DNA of 64,000 bases, taken from contig CAYTOK010000008.1 of NCBI GenBank assembly GCA_964439595.1, positions 1-64,000 on the forward strand, written 5' to 3'. The notes under the pieces are model-generated. The model did no database searches. It saw only the letters and a program-made list of their open reading frames with translations, and was not told where the DNA came from. This document shows, piece by piece, positions 33,136 to 40,889 of this stretch; positions within the stretch are counted from its first letter, which is position 1; every line of letters starts with the position of its first letter. Both the position numbers and the translations under genes were made by a program. This DNA comes from CAIJXB01 sp964439595. Its GTDB lineage: Bacteria; Chlamydiota; Chlamydiia; Chlamydiales; Rhabdochlamydiaceae.

Positions 33136-33465
33136 TCACTCTAAAAGTTGGCTGAAATCGATGATCTTGTCGAAATACCCTCGATCGAAAACGCTATCTT
33201 CCACAGCGTTCACATGGATAAGGACAGGTCGAATTGGAAATCTCTTTGGGACTTTGAGGCGTCTTGTTTTTTCTTCCATTTCTTCAATAACTTTGGGCCC
33301 TATAGGATTTTTTGCAAATTTTACTTTGCAAATATAAAGAGTATTGAAACGTGTTTGAATCATGTAGTCAATTTGACATCCGGCCTGTCTTGCAGCTGAA
33401 TTCTGGAAAAAAGGTGGCCAATATCACTTTTTGTCGGAAGCGCAGGGTGTTAGGTGTTTTGAATT
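33136..33465 (-). pseudogene. C-terminal fragment of a second DUF234-type ATPase gene
   Basis: The open part (33363-33136) reads MIQTRFNTLYICKVKFAKNPIG...IIDFSQLLE, clearly homologous to the end of the gene at 31304 (LIQTKFNTLFICEIKFSKNPIG...IIDFSEFLK). Further upstream GCQIDY and, after a frameshift, LRFRQKVIL still match. The ATPase half is absent; the dnaK end lies immediately beyond. It is a truncated, frameshifted paralogue. Confidence 0.7.
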
Positions 33466-33476
33466 AAGAGGTATAA

Positions 33477-33512
33477 GAGGGAAGGCCCTTTATAGAAGCC
33501 TCCCTCTTTTTT
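33477..33512. terminator. Hairpin behind dnaK
   Basis: GAGGGAAGGC (33477-33486) pairs with GCCTCCCTC (33498-33506), with six T on the plus strand. The hairpin lies just past the dnaK stop on the minus strand, where the T-run is weak. It could end the dnaK message and any plus-strand transcript. Confidence 0.5.
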
Positions 33513-33516
33513 GAGA

Positions 33517-35430
33517 TTATTTATTTTCTTCGTCTAGAATTTCTACTTCAGCTTCTTCCATCTCTGGCTTTTGGCTTTGTGGTCCTTGCGAAGGTCCGGC
33601 TCCCGGAGCTGCTTGTCCTTGTTGTTGCATGGCTTCTCCGATTTTTTGCATATGCTCGTTAAGCTCATCTTTAGCAGAGCGGATTGAGGAAATATTAGTT
33701 CCTTCCAAAGCTTTTTTTACGGCATCTACTTTAGCTTGGACTTCATCGACAACATTTTGTGGGAGCTTGTCTTTATAGTCCTTAAGAGCTTTTTCTGCGC
33801 GGAAAGCAAGAGAGTCAGCTTCGTTACGTGTTTCCACTTCTTCTTGCTTTTGCTTATCTTCTTCAGCGTGATCTTCAGCATCTTTTAGCATGCGTTTGAT
33901 TTCGCTTTCAGAAAGACCGGATTTTGCTTCAATACGGATTTTTTGCTCTTTGCCCGTTTGAACATCTTTAGCAGAGACGTGTAAAATACCATCAGCATCA
34001 ATGTCAAAGGCTACTTCAATTTGAGGAGATCCTCGTGGAGCTGGGGGAATATCTGTTAAATCAAATCTTCCAATCTCTTTATTGTCTTTAGCCATTTTAC
34101 GCTCCCCTTGAAGAACGACAATGGTTACTGCAGGTTGATTGTCTGAGGCCGTAGAAAAGATTTGTTTTTTCTGTGTAGGAATAGTAGTGTTTCTCTCTAC
34201 AACAGGAGTTAACACCCCTCCGTAAGTCTCAATTCCTAAAGTAAGAGGGATAACGTCAAGAAGAAGAACGTCTTTTACGTCACCGGATAGAACAGCTCCT
34301 TGAATAGCTGCTCCAATAGCGACCACTTCATCCGGATTGACTCCTTTATGTGGTTCTTTCCCGAAGATGTCTTTTACTTTTTTCTCTACAGCTGGCATAC
34401 GAGTCATTCCACCGACTAAAATGATTTCATCAATTTGGTCTTTGGTTAGGCGTGCGTCTTTTAACGCTTTTAAGCAGGGTTCCATAGTTCTTTCAATAAG
34501 GTCGTGCACAAGGCTCTCTAGTTTAGCTCTTGTTAGAGTTAAGGCTAGGTGTTTAGGTCCTGTTGCATCCATAGTGATGAACGGTTGGTTGATTTCTGTT
34601 GTTTGTGTGCCAGAAAGCTCTATCTTTGCTTTTTCAGCAGCATCACGAAGTCTTTGTAATGCCATCTTGTCTTTACTTAAATCAAGGCCTGTGTCTTTTT
34701 TAAACTCATCAAGCATCCAGTGGAGAATAGCATTATCAAAGTCATCGCCACCAAGGTGAGTGTCTCCATTAGTTGAAAGTACTTCAAATACGCCATCCCC
34801 AATTTCTAATACGGAGATATCAAAAGTTCCACCACCAAGGTCAAATACGGCTATTTTCTTATCGTGCTGTTTATCTAATCCATAGGCTAAAGCGGCAGCT
34901 GTAGGCTCTGGAATAATCCTTTTTACGTCAAGACCTGCAATGCGTCCTGCGTCTTTTGTGGATTGTCTTTGGGAATCGTTAAAGTACGCAGGAACAGTAA
35001 TAACCGCCTCTGTGATCTTTTCTCCAAGGTAAGCTTCTGCTGTCTCTTTCATTTTAATGAGAACTTGAGCTCCGACTTCTTCAGGAGTCATCATTTGTCC
35101 TTCTACTTCAAATACAGCATCTCCATTTGCGTTAGGGCAAACTTTATAAGGTACTGTTTTGATCTCAGACTGTACTTCTGCATATTTACGTCCTATAAAA
35201 CGTTTTGCAGAATAGATTGTCTTCTCTGGATTGGTAATAGACTGTCTTTTAGCAGGAATTCCAACGAGTCTTTCACTTCCTTTATAAGAAACGATAGAAG
35301 GGGTCGTTCTTGTGCCCTCTGCTGTAGCGATTACCTTAGGAACTCCTCCTTCCATGATGGCGACACAAGAGTTTGTTGTGCCAAGATCAATTCCTATAAT
35401 TTTACTTTTTTTAGTGTTTTTTTCTGACAT
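33517..35430 (-). CDS. dnaK: Chaperone DnaK (Hsp70)
   Basis: 637 aa, normal length. The ATPase domain starts IGIDLGTTNSCVA and contains AVITVPAYFNDSQRQ, the IIPEPTAAALAYGLD helix and AVFDLGGGTFDISVLE. The substrate domain begins at VLLLDVIPLTLGIET. The lid ends in a Gln/Gly-rich tail and MEEAEVEILDEENK. It folds nascent and stressed proteins in the cytoplasm with GrpE and DnaJ (no dnaJ here). Third gene of hrcA-grpE-dnaK, 23 bp after grpE, and so under HrcA control. Confidence 0.99.
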   Translation of the reverse strand: MSEKNTKKSKIIGIDLGTTNSCVAIMEGGVPKVIATAEGTRTTPSIVSYKGSERLVGIPAKRQSITNPEKTIYSAKRFIGRKYAEVQSEIKTVPYKVCPNANGDAVFEVEGQMMTPEEVGAQVLIKMKETAEAYLGEKITEAVITVPAYFNDSQRQSTKDAGRIAGLDVKRIIPEPTAAALAYGLDKQHDKKIAVFDLGGGTFDISVLEIGDGVFEVLSTNGDTHLGGDDFDNAILHWMLDEFKKDTGLDLSKDKMALQRLRDAAEKAKIELSGTQTTEINQPFITMDATGPKHLALTLTRAKLESLVHDLIERTMEPCLKALKDARLTKDQIDEIILVGGMTRMPAVEKKVKDIFGKEPHKGVNPDEVVAIGAAIQGAVLSGDVKDVLLLDVIPLTLGIETYGGVLTPVVERNTTIPTQKKQIFSTASDNQPAVTIVVLQGERKMAKDNKEIGRFDLTDIPPAPRGSPQIEVAFDIDADGILHVSAKDVQTGKEQKIRIEAKSGLSESEIKRMLKDAEDHAEEDKQKQEEVETRNEADSLAFRAEKALKDYKDKLPQNVVDEVQAKVDAVKKALEGTNISSIRSAKDELNEHMQKIGEAMQQQGQAAPGAGPSQGPQSQKPEMEEAEVEILDEENK

Positions 35431-35453
35431 ATACGCTTCCTTGGTTTGATAAT

Positions 35454-35993
35454 TTAATTTTGTGTAGTTTCTTCTTGAGTTTTTGGTTTTTTAGCTACCT
35501 TTACTCTTGCAGGACGAATCGTTCTGTGAGCGCTTTTGTAGCCTTTGCAATATTCTTGTAAGATTTCTCCTTCTTGGCAGGACTCGGATTCTTCAGTTTC
35601 AACAGCTTCATGAAGGTGGGGGTCGAAAAATGTTCCCATAGCATGAAAAGCTGTGATGCCATTGTTAGAAAGAGCTTCTTTAAATTGTCCTAGGATCATT
35701 TGGAATCCTTTAGCCCAATTAGCGGTTTCATCGGACATTTGACTTGTAAAGCTAAGAGCCATTTCAAGATTTTCTATAGGAGATAGGAATTCTAAAATAG
35801 CATTTTCTGTAGAAAAACGCATCATGTCGACTTTCTCTTTTTGGAGTCTTTTACGGGTGTTTTCTGATTCAGCAAGTAGGCGTAGGTATTTATCTTTACA
35901 TTCAAGAAGCTCAGCTTCTACGCTTTTTTCTGCAGGAGCCGCGGCTTCGTTAGCTTCCTCAAAGGATGGATTTTCTTGGTTTTCTTCTGTCAT
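35454..35993 (-). CDS. grpE: Nucleotide-exchange factor GrpE
   Basis: 179 aa. An acidic N-terminal tail, a long coiled helix (ECKDKYLRLLAESENTRKRLQKEKVDMMRF) and the C-terminal beta domain (GMTFFDPHLHEAV-like FFDPHLHEAVETEES, ILQEYCKGYKSAHRTIRPARVKVAK) identify GrpE. It releases ADP from DnaK. It sits between hrcA (11-bp gap) and dnaK in the classic chlamydial heat-shock operon. Confidence 0.97.
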   Translation of the reverse strand: MTEENQENPSFEEANEAAAPAEKSVEAELLECKDKYLRLLAESENTRKRLQKEKVDMMRFSTENAILEFLSPIENLEMALSFTSQMSDETANWAKGFQMILGQFKEALSNNGITAFHAMGTFFDPHLHEAVETEESESCQEGEILQEYCKGYKSAHRTIRPARVKVAKKPKTQEETTQN

Positions 35994-36004
35994 AGTTAAT
36001 TTCC

Positions 36005-37177
36005 TTATGTTTGATCTTCTAAAAGTAAGTCAGGTCCTGCTTCTTGCTCTAATAGCAGGGTGGTTTGTTTTCTATAGTCTAATTGCGCAGCTTTAGGTTC
36101 TCGATAGCTGATTTTGAATTTATAAAGGCTTTTCGTCAGAGAGGTGCTTAGGATTTCTGATACCGTTTTTAAGGTGGCAAATAGTTTTTTGTAGGGGGCT
36201 CTTGCAGGACAAAGTATAGCTAGGCTTCCTACAACTGTTTGATGGATGTGGTAGGGTATGGCTAAAATAGTCGAAGAGCTTGCTGAAGCTGAAAAGGTGC
36301 TTAGGTCATCTCCAATCCAAAAAGTAAGCTCTTTTTTTTCGCTGCACTCCGAAAGGAGTGTTCTTAAGGTGTTGTCATTTTCAAAAAGAGCGAGGCCTCC
36401 CGCTAGACTCGAGGCATCATTGAAATCAGGGTAGCTTAGCATTTTGGAAAACCCTGTTTTGAGGATGTCGCTAGAAGAAAAAGTCGAGTAATTCATGATG
36501 TGACGAAGCATGGCTTCATTATATAAAGTCGTGGCCATCTTTTCTTCTTCTTGACTTATGTCTACTTTGTTAGTGCCTGTTAACTTCCAGTGGAAGAATT
36601 TTTCCATGCGCTTTAAAGAAAAGGTGCTTAGTTTTTTTTCTGTTAAGAGGATTTCTGTGCGGATTGTGCCAAAGTCTGTGATAAGAACGCAGAGAATGCG
36701 ATGAGTATCTATGGAAACAAGTTTAATATCGATGATGAAATCTTGATCAAAGCGGGGAGAAGAAAGAAATACGGCTCCTTGGGAGAGGTTAGAAAGGATC
36801 TCGGCAGCCTGTTGAAGATGCAGGTGTACCTCCCTTGTTTCTTTATGTAAAAGCGTAGTGAGGTCTTGCTTTTCTTCCAGAGTAAGCTCTGCAGTCTGGC
36901 AAACAGTGCTGGCATACATTTTATAAGCTAGATTTGTGGGGATTCTTCCTCCCGAGGCATGGTGCTGTTTTAAAAAGCCGTTTTCTTCTAGCTTAGCAAA
37001 ATAATTGCGAAGTGTTGCCGGGCTTAAGGAGTCAAAGCCTTTTTCTTTAAGGGTTTGAGAGCCTACCGGTTTACCTGTTTGCAGGTAGAGCTCCACAAGT
37101 CCTATTAAGACCTTGTGTTCTCTTTCTTCTTTGCTGGGCTTTTTGGCGAGAAAGGTTTTCAATTTAGCACTCTCCAT
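36005..37177 (-). CDS. hrcA: Heat-inducible transcription repressor HrcA
   Basis: 390 aa, like other chlamydial HrcA proteins. The winged helix is near 20-75 (LVELYLQTGKPVGSQTLKE, SPATLRNYFAKLEENGFLKQHHASGGRIPT). A GAF-like dimer region follows, then a C-terminal extension (ISYREPKAAQLDYRKQT...) of the type found in chlamydiae. It represses its own operon by binding CIRCE; GroEL helps it fold. CIRCE-like elements flank the promoter, and one overlaps the hrcA start codon. No clear Shine-Dalgarno precedes the ATG. Confidence 0.95.
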   Translation of the reverse strand: MESAKLKTFLAKKPSKEEREHKVLIGLVELYLQTGKPVGSQTLKEKGFDSLSPATLRNYFAKLEENGFLKQHHASGGRIPTNLAYKMYASTVCQTAELTLEEKQDLTTLLHKETREVHLHLQQAAEILSNLSQGAVFLSSPRFDQDFIIDIKLVSIDTHRILCVLITDFGTIRTEILLTEKKLSTFSLKRMEKFFHWKLTGTNKVDISQEEEKMATTLYNEAMLRHIMNYSTFSSSDILKTGFSKMLSYPDFNDASSLAGGLALFENDNTLRTLLSECSEKKELTFWIGDDLSTFSASASSSTILAIPYHIHQTVVGSLAILCPARAPYKKLFATLKTVSEILSTSLTKSLYKFKISYREPKAAQLDYRKQTTLLLEQEAGPDLLLEDQT

Positions 37178-37190
37178 TCAGGTCTGCTAG
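37164..37190. promoter_or_regulatory. CIRCE-like element overlapping the hrcA start
   Basis: TTAGCACTC-N9-GTCTGCTAG. The left arm is the perfect CIRCE half-site; the right arm matches GAGTGCTAA at six of nine positions. The start codon lies in the spacer, so binding would block transcription and perhaps translation. Confidence 0.55.
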
Positions 37191-37213
37191 TTCATTTCTG
37201 TCTTTTAATGGCT

Positions 37214-37243
37214 ATCTTAGCAAAAGAGGAGAATATCTGGCAA
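37214..37243 (-). promoter_or_regulatory. Promoter of hrcA-grpE-dnaK
   Basis: TTGCCA (37243-37238) and TAAGAT (37219-37214), 18-bp spacing, on the minus strand, between the two CIRCE-like elements. Confidence 0.55.
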
Positions 37244-37249
37244 TAAAAA

Positions 37250-37276
37250 TTAGCACTTAAGTGATTGAATTGCTTA
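37250..37276. promoter_or_regulatory. Second CIRCE-like element upstream of the hrcA promoter
   Basis: TTAGCACTT-N9-AATTGCTTA. The arms are inverted repeats at seven of nine positions with the canonical 9-bp spacer. It ends 7 bp upstream of the proposed -35. Confidence 0.55.
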
Positions 37277-37457
37277 TTTTCTATGTAAAGCGCTGAATTT
37301 CTTTATGTTATAAATTTATCTTGTCGTTTTTCTCAAAGGGCGATCTTATTTGTTTAGTCCTTATTAATTAACGAAGACTCAGATACTTATTAAATCATAA
37401 TAATTGTTATTTTATTTTATTTTTGAATTGTGTAAAATAATTGTTAACTAGTATTAA

Positions 37458-40400
37458 ATGATGGAGTTTTGTGTGGGACAAATGGTAGTGAATGCAGGGG
37501 GCGTTAGCTCGTATTCTTTTAAGGAGGCCTGCAGTTTTATTCCCGTTGAACAGCTTCCCCGGGTTGCAATAGTAGCTTGTCAGTGTCTATCTTTTGTTCC
37601 TGCTTTTAGAATTCCCGCTTCTTTAGCTTGTCGATGTATTTCTTTATCTATTTCAGGAGCAGTAACTATAGAAAAATGGAATGACCTAAGCTATTCCATG
37701 CTTTTTATTCGTTCTTTGAAAATCACCTCCATTACACTTGGAATAATAGGAATATCTTTGGGAGGGCCTCCTGCTTTTTTAGTCACGTCACTTCTTTTGG
37801 ATTTGGTTTTTCAAATTGCTAATTTAAAGGTATGTCTTAGTAGGGATAAGGGTCCGCTAAGCGTGAGGCCCTTAGTTATGGGTGGAAGGAATATTCTCAC
37901 AGATGCTGCTTTTGCAGCAATAAGCTCGCTTTCTAACGAATGTGCTCGCACAGTAATCATTATGCTATATACATTTCCAATTTCATTTATTTTTCATTTT
38001 TTCGGCCTTCTGCTTGGTGTTGGTGATAATATACAGAAGGGTCGAAAATGGAGTGATCTTTTGTGTGAATTCTTCCAGATTACACTTTCAATAATTTCTT
38101 GTTGTATTAGCTTCGTTACCGAATTTGGATACCATTCTGAAATTACGGTGCCAGATTCAGGATGGAAAGTGGTGGATTTTTCAGGGCGCTTATATCAAGA
38201 TTTGCATAAAGGACATAATGACGTACAGGATTTGGATAATTACCATCTATTTTTAGTGTCAAATTTAGGAGAGCGTACGGAGCTTCATCTTGAGCCTCTA
38301 GGGGTTTCTATGCCTCTTGCTGAGCTAATTACAACTAGTTTTGATTTTGGGGAAATAGATGCGTATAAAGAAAATGTCTTACAGAGACGTTTTGATGTTG
38401 TTTATAATTTAGCAAATACGGCAGAAGGACCTAATAAGAAAGCCTCTTTTGTGCAAGAGTTAGTGAAATTAGTAAACCCCCCTCGGATAGCACAGTCTAA
38501 AAGCAATCTGCTTAAAGTTTGGAAGGTAATAAATAGTATGGAGGAGTCTGAAAAAGGACTCTTATTAAAGTTACATCTAGATCTAGTTCCGATACTGTGT
38601 ATTTTGGAACAGTATTTCGAAATTTTGAGGGAGTCCGGCATAGATGAAAAAATACGACAAGAAGCTAAAAAGGAGCTGATGGATTTCTTGCATAGTTTAG
38701 CATTAAATGCTACCGAAAGTAAAAAGCTTAGATCCAGTGCTACATATGTGGCAGGTCGTATTTTAGATTATCAAATAAGCCTGGGACTAATTGATAAAGA
38801 TCCTTTAGTGGAGGTGGCTACCTCTACTATTTTGAAGTTTCACGGAGATAAGGCACACCCAGATTATGTCTATGCACGGACAAGATCTATTGAAGACGAG
38901 TATAAGACGCCGTGGGCCGCAATTGAGCCTCTGTCGTTATCTTTAGACTCTAGCGGATTTGCTTTAGTAAAGTTGCGGTATCAAGGTTTGCAGGAGGGGC
39001 TAGCAAGAGTGCAAGAATTAGGAAAGACCCATAGGGAATTTGCTGATTGGATAAAAAAGGTAAATCAGGGGCTTAAGCCCGGATCTATACAACTGGGCCC
39101 GGAAGTTTTTAAAGAGCTTCTAGAAAGTTTTTTAACACATATAGACGAGGAGCTTGTAAAGGAATCATCAGATAGGCTGCTAAAGTTACAGGAGCTGGTA
39201 AAGAAAATACAAATGGAGTTCACAGATCCGAGCAGATCAGTAAAGCAGTGGATGGAGGCTCCGATAGGGACGGAGGATTCTCTAGTCGATAAGAAACAGG
39301 AAAGGCTATATGCCATAGCGGCGGCTATTTTACAAAAAGAGGCTACAGCCCCGGGGGGTGGGCTTCTGAGTGACAGAGAAGAACTGATGCGATCCTGGCT
39401 TCCTTCAATTCAAGAGTGCTCCGTGGGACAAGAAGAGGGAATAGCCTATTGCTATACTAATCTTAGGTCATCAGGAGAGATTCCTAGTCAAGACTCTTCT
39501 GTTGCCTTTAGACTAGAGGTGGAAAATTCTCTTGCTTTCTTAGATAGTGAAGTACAGAAGGTAATGGAAGAGGTTTTACCGGAAGTGCTTAGAGAGTTTG
39601 GTATTTCACTTAATCAGGGAGTTCATCACAGTTTAAATTTGAAAAATATATTGGGAGAAGGCTGTGGGTTAAATCATACTATGAAAAGGGACCCTTTTGG
39701 AGGAATCGCTGATAGAGTCTTATTATCACAAAAAAGAGAAACCCTTTTAAAGGTGTTTTTTTCGCTTTTGACAAAGGCTCTTGTGGTTTCACTAAAAAAT
39801 GATACAACTCTAGAGGTGAATGCAGCAAAAAGTAAACTCTACAGTAATTTAATGGTATTTTTTGAAGATAATGGAATAGACCCCAAAGAGGCTTGGAAGG
39901 AAATAGAAAAACCTCCTGTTTTGTGTTTTTTAGATGGTAGAAGAGAGGATGTAACAATTGAAACTACTGAGGAGTGTTTGCGGGGGCTTAAAGAGGAGGA
40001 GAGATTGTGGGTTCTAGCGCAAGGTCAGCCATTAATGGAACAATCAAAACTAGTAGAATTTTTAACCTTGGTAGATCTTCATTTGGTAGAACGTAAGAAA
40101 GAAGAATTTCGCTCTGATTTAAAGGACTGCGGAAAGTCTCCTCAGGTAGTTGATCTTTTGGTGAATAGAAAGCTACAGGAATGGAAAAAATCTAGACCAT
40201 GGATTTTACAGGATGTAGAGCCTTTTTATGAACTAACAGATTATGGCGTTTTGTCGTTCTTAGAAAAGGCAGGATATTTGGAGGTTCAAGGGAAATATAA
40301 GGAATATATAGACTTAAAAACAGAGTTGCTTTTAAAGCAAAGAACTTTGGGACAAATGGACCCGGATGCATTGTCTAAAGCTGAAGAATCTATGAATAGG

Positions 40401-40889
40401 CTTCAAAAAGAGTATATAGCGGCTAAAAGGCTAAAAGCAATGGGTGCTTTAGAGGATACAGGGATTATTGATGCTTGTGAAGCGGCTAGGGGGGCTTATG
40501 AAGAAGCTCTTGCGTTAGAGAAATTACAGCAGGCGATAGCCGACTTAAAGAGATCTTTAGAAAGCTATGCAGAAAGTAATGAAGTTCCCCCTCCTAAGGC
40601 TAGTCAAATAGATACACTTTTAGAAAGTGCACTTCCTCAAGATATTCAAGAATTACAAAGCGCCTATCAGTTTTTTGAGAGGAAGTTAGAGGATTGTAAT
40701 CTGTATAAGTTAGACTGTGAAAAGAGGCTGCTGGGGACGCAGGACGAAGCGGAAAGGGCCTCTTTGAGACAAGAACAAGTGGATAGAGCTGTGGAAATAG
40801 AGCAGATACAATTGCAAATTAAGACAAGCAAGCAAGCTTATGAGGCTGCCTATAAAGAATATATGATTGATATCAATACCTTTTTGTAA
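37458..40889 (+). CDS. Very large hypothetical protein with N-terminal membrane segments and C-terminal coiled coil
   Basis: 1143 aa, no family recognised. Hydrophobic stretches lie near 35-130 (SFVPAFRIPASLACRC, SITLGIIGISLGGPPAFLVTSLLLDLVF) and near 165-230 (IIMLYTFPISFIFHFFGLLLGV). The long remainder is charged and helical; from about 960 on it is strongly coiled-coil-like (EESMNRLQKEYIAAKRLKAMG, LRQEQVDRAVEIEQIQLQIKTSK). This layout fits chlamydial inclusion-associated or secreted membrane proteins, which is inference. The ATG at 37458 lacks a clear ribosome-binding site, so a nearby later start is possible. The 3' end overlaps the glutamate dehydrogenase gene by 17 bp, convergent. Confidence 0.75.
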   Translation: MMEFCVGQMVVNAGGVSSYSFKEACSFIPVEQLPRVAIVACQCLSFVPAFRIPASLACRCISLSISGAVTIEKWNDLSYSMLFIRSLKITSITLGIIGISLGGPPAFLVTSLLLDLVFQIANLKVCLSRDKGPLSVRPLVMGGRNILTDAAFAAISSLSNECARTVIIMLYTFPISFIFHFFGLLLGVGDNIQKGRKWSDLLCEFFQITLSIISCCISFVTEFGYHSEITVPDSGWKVVDFSGRLYQDLHKGHNDVQDLDNYHLFLVSNLGERTELHLEPLGVSMPLAELITTSFDFGEIDAYKENVLQRRFDVVYNLANTAEGPNKKASFVQELVKLVNPPRIAQSKSNLLKVWKVINSMEESEKGLLLKLHLDLVPILCILEQYFEILRESGIDEKIRQEAKKELMDFLHSLALNATESKKLRSSATYVAGRILDYQISLGLIDKDPLVEVATSTILKFHGDKAHPDYVYARTRSIEDEYKTPWAAIEPLSLSLDSSGFALVKLRYQGLQEGLARVQELGKTHREFADWIKKVNQGLKPGSIQLGPEVFKELLESFLTHIDEELVKESSDRLLKLQELVKKIQMEFTDPSRSVKQWMEAPIGTEDSLVDKKQERLYAIAAAILQKEATAPGGGLLSDREELMRSWLPSIQECSVGQEEGIAYCYTNLRSSGEIPSQDSSVAFRLEVENSLAFLDSEVQKVMEEVLPEVLREFGISLNQGVHHSLNLKNILGEGCGLNHTMKRDPFGGIADRVLLSQKRETLLKVFFSLLTKALVVSLKNDTTLEVNAAKSKLYSNLMVFFEDNGIDPKEAWKEIEKPPVLCFLDGRREDVTIETTEECLRGLKEEERLWVLAQGQPLMEQSKLVEFLTLVDLHLVERKKEEFRSDLKDCGKSPQVVDLLVNRKLQEWKKSRPWILQDVEPFYELTDYGVLSFLEKAGYLEVQGKYKEYIDLKTELLLKQRTLGQMDPDALSKAEESMNRLQKEYIAAKRLKAMGALEDTGIIDACEAARGAYEEALALEKLQQAIADLKRSLESYAESNEVPPPKASQIDTLLESALPQDIQELQSAYQFFERKLEDCNLYKLDCEKRLLGTQDEAERASLRQEQVDRAVEIEQIQLQIKTSKQAYEAAYKEYMIDINTFL

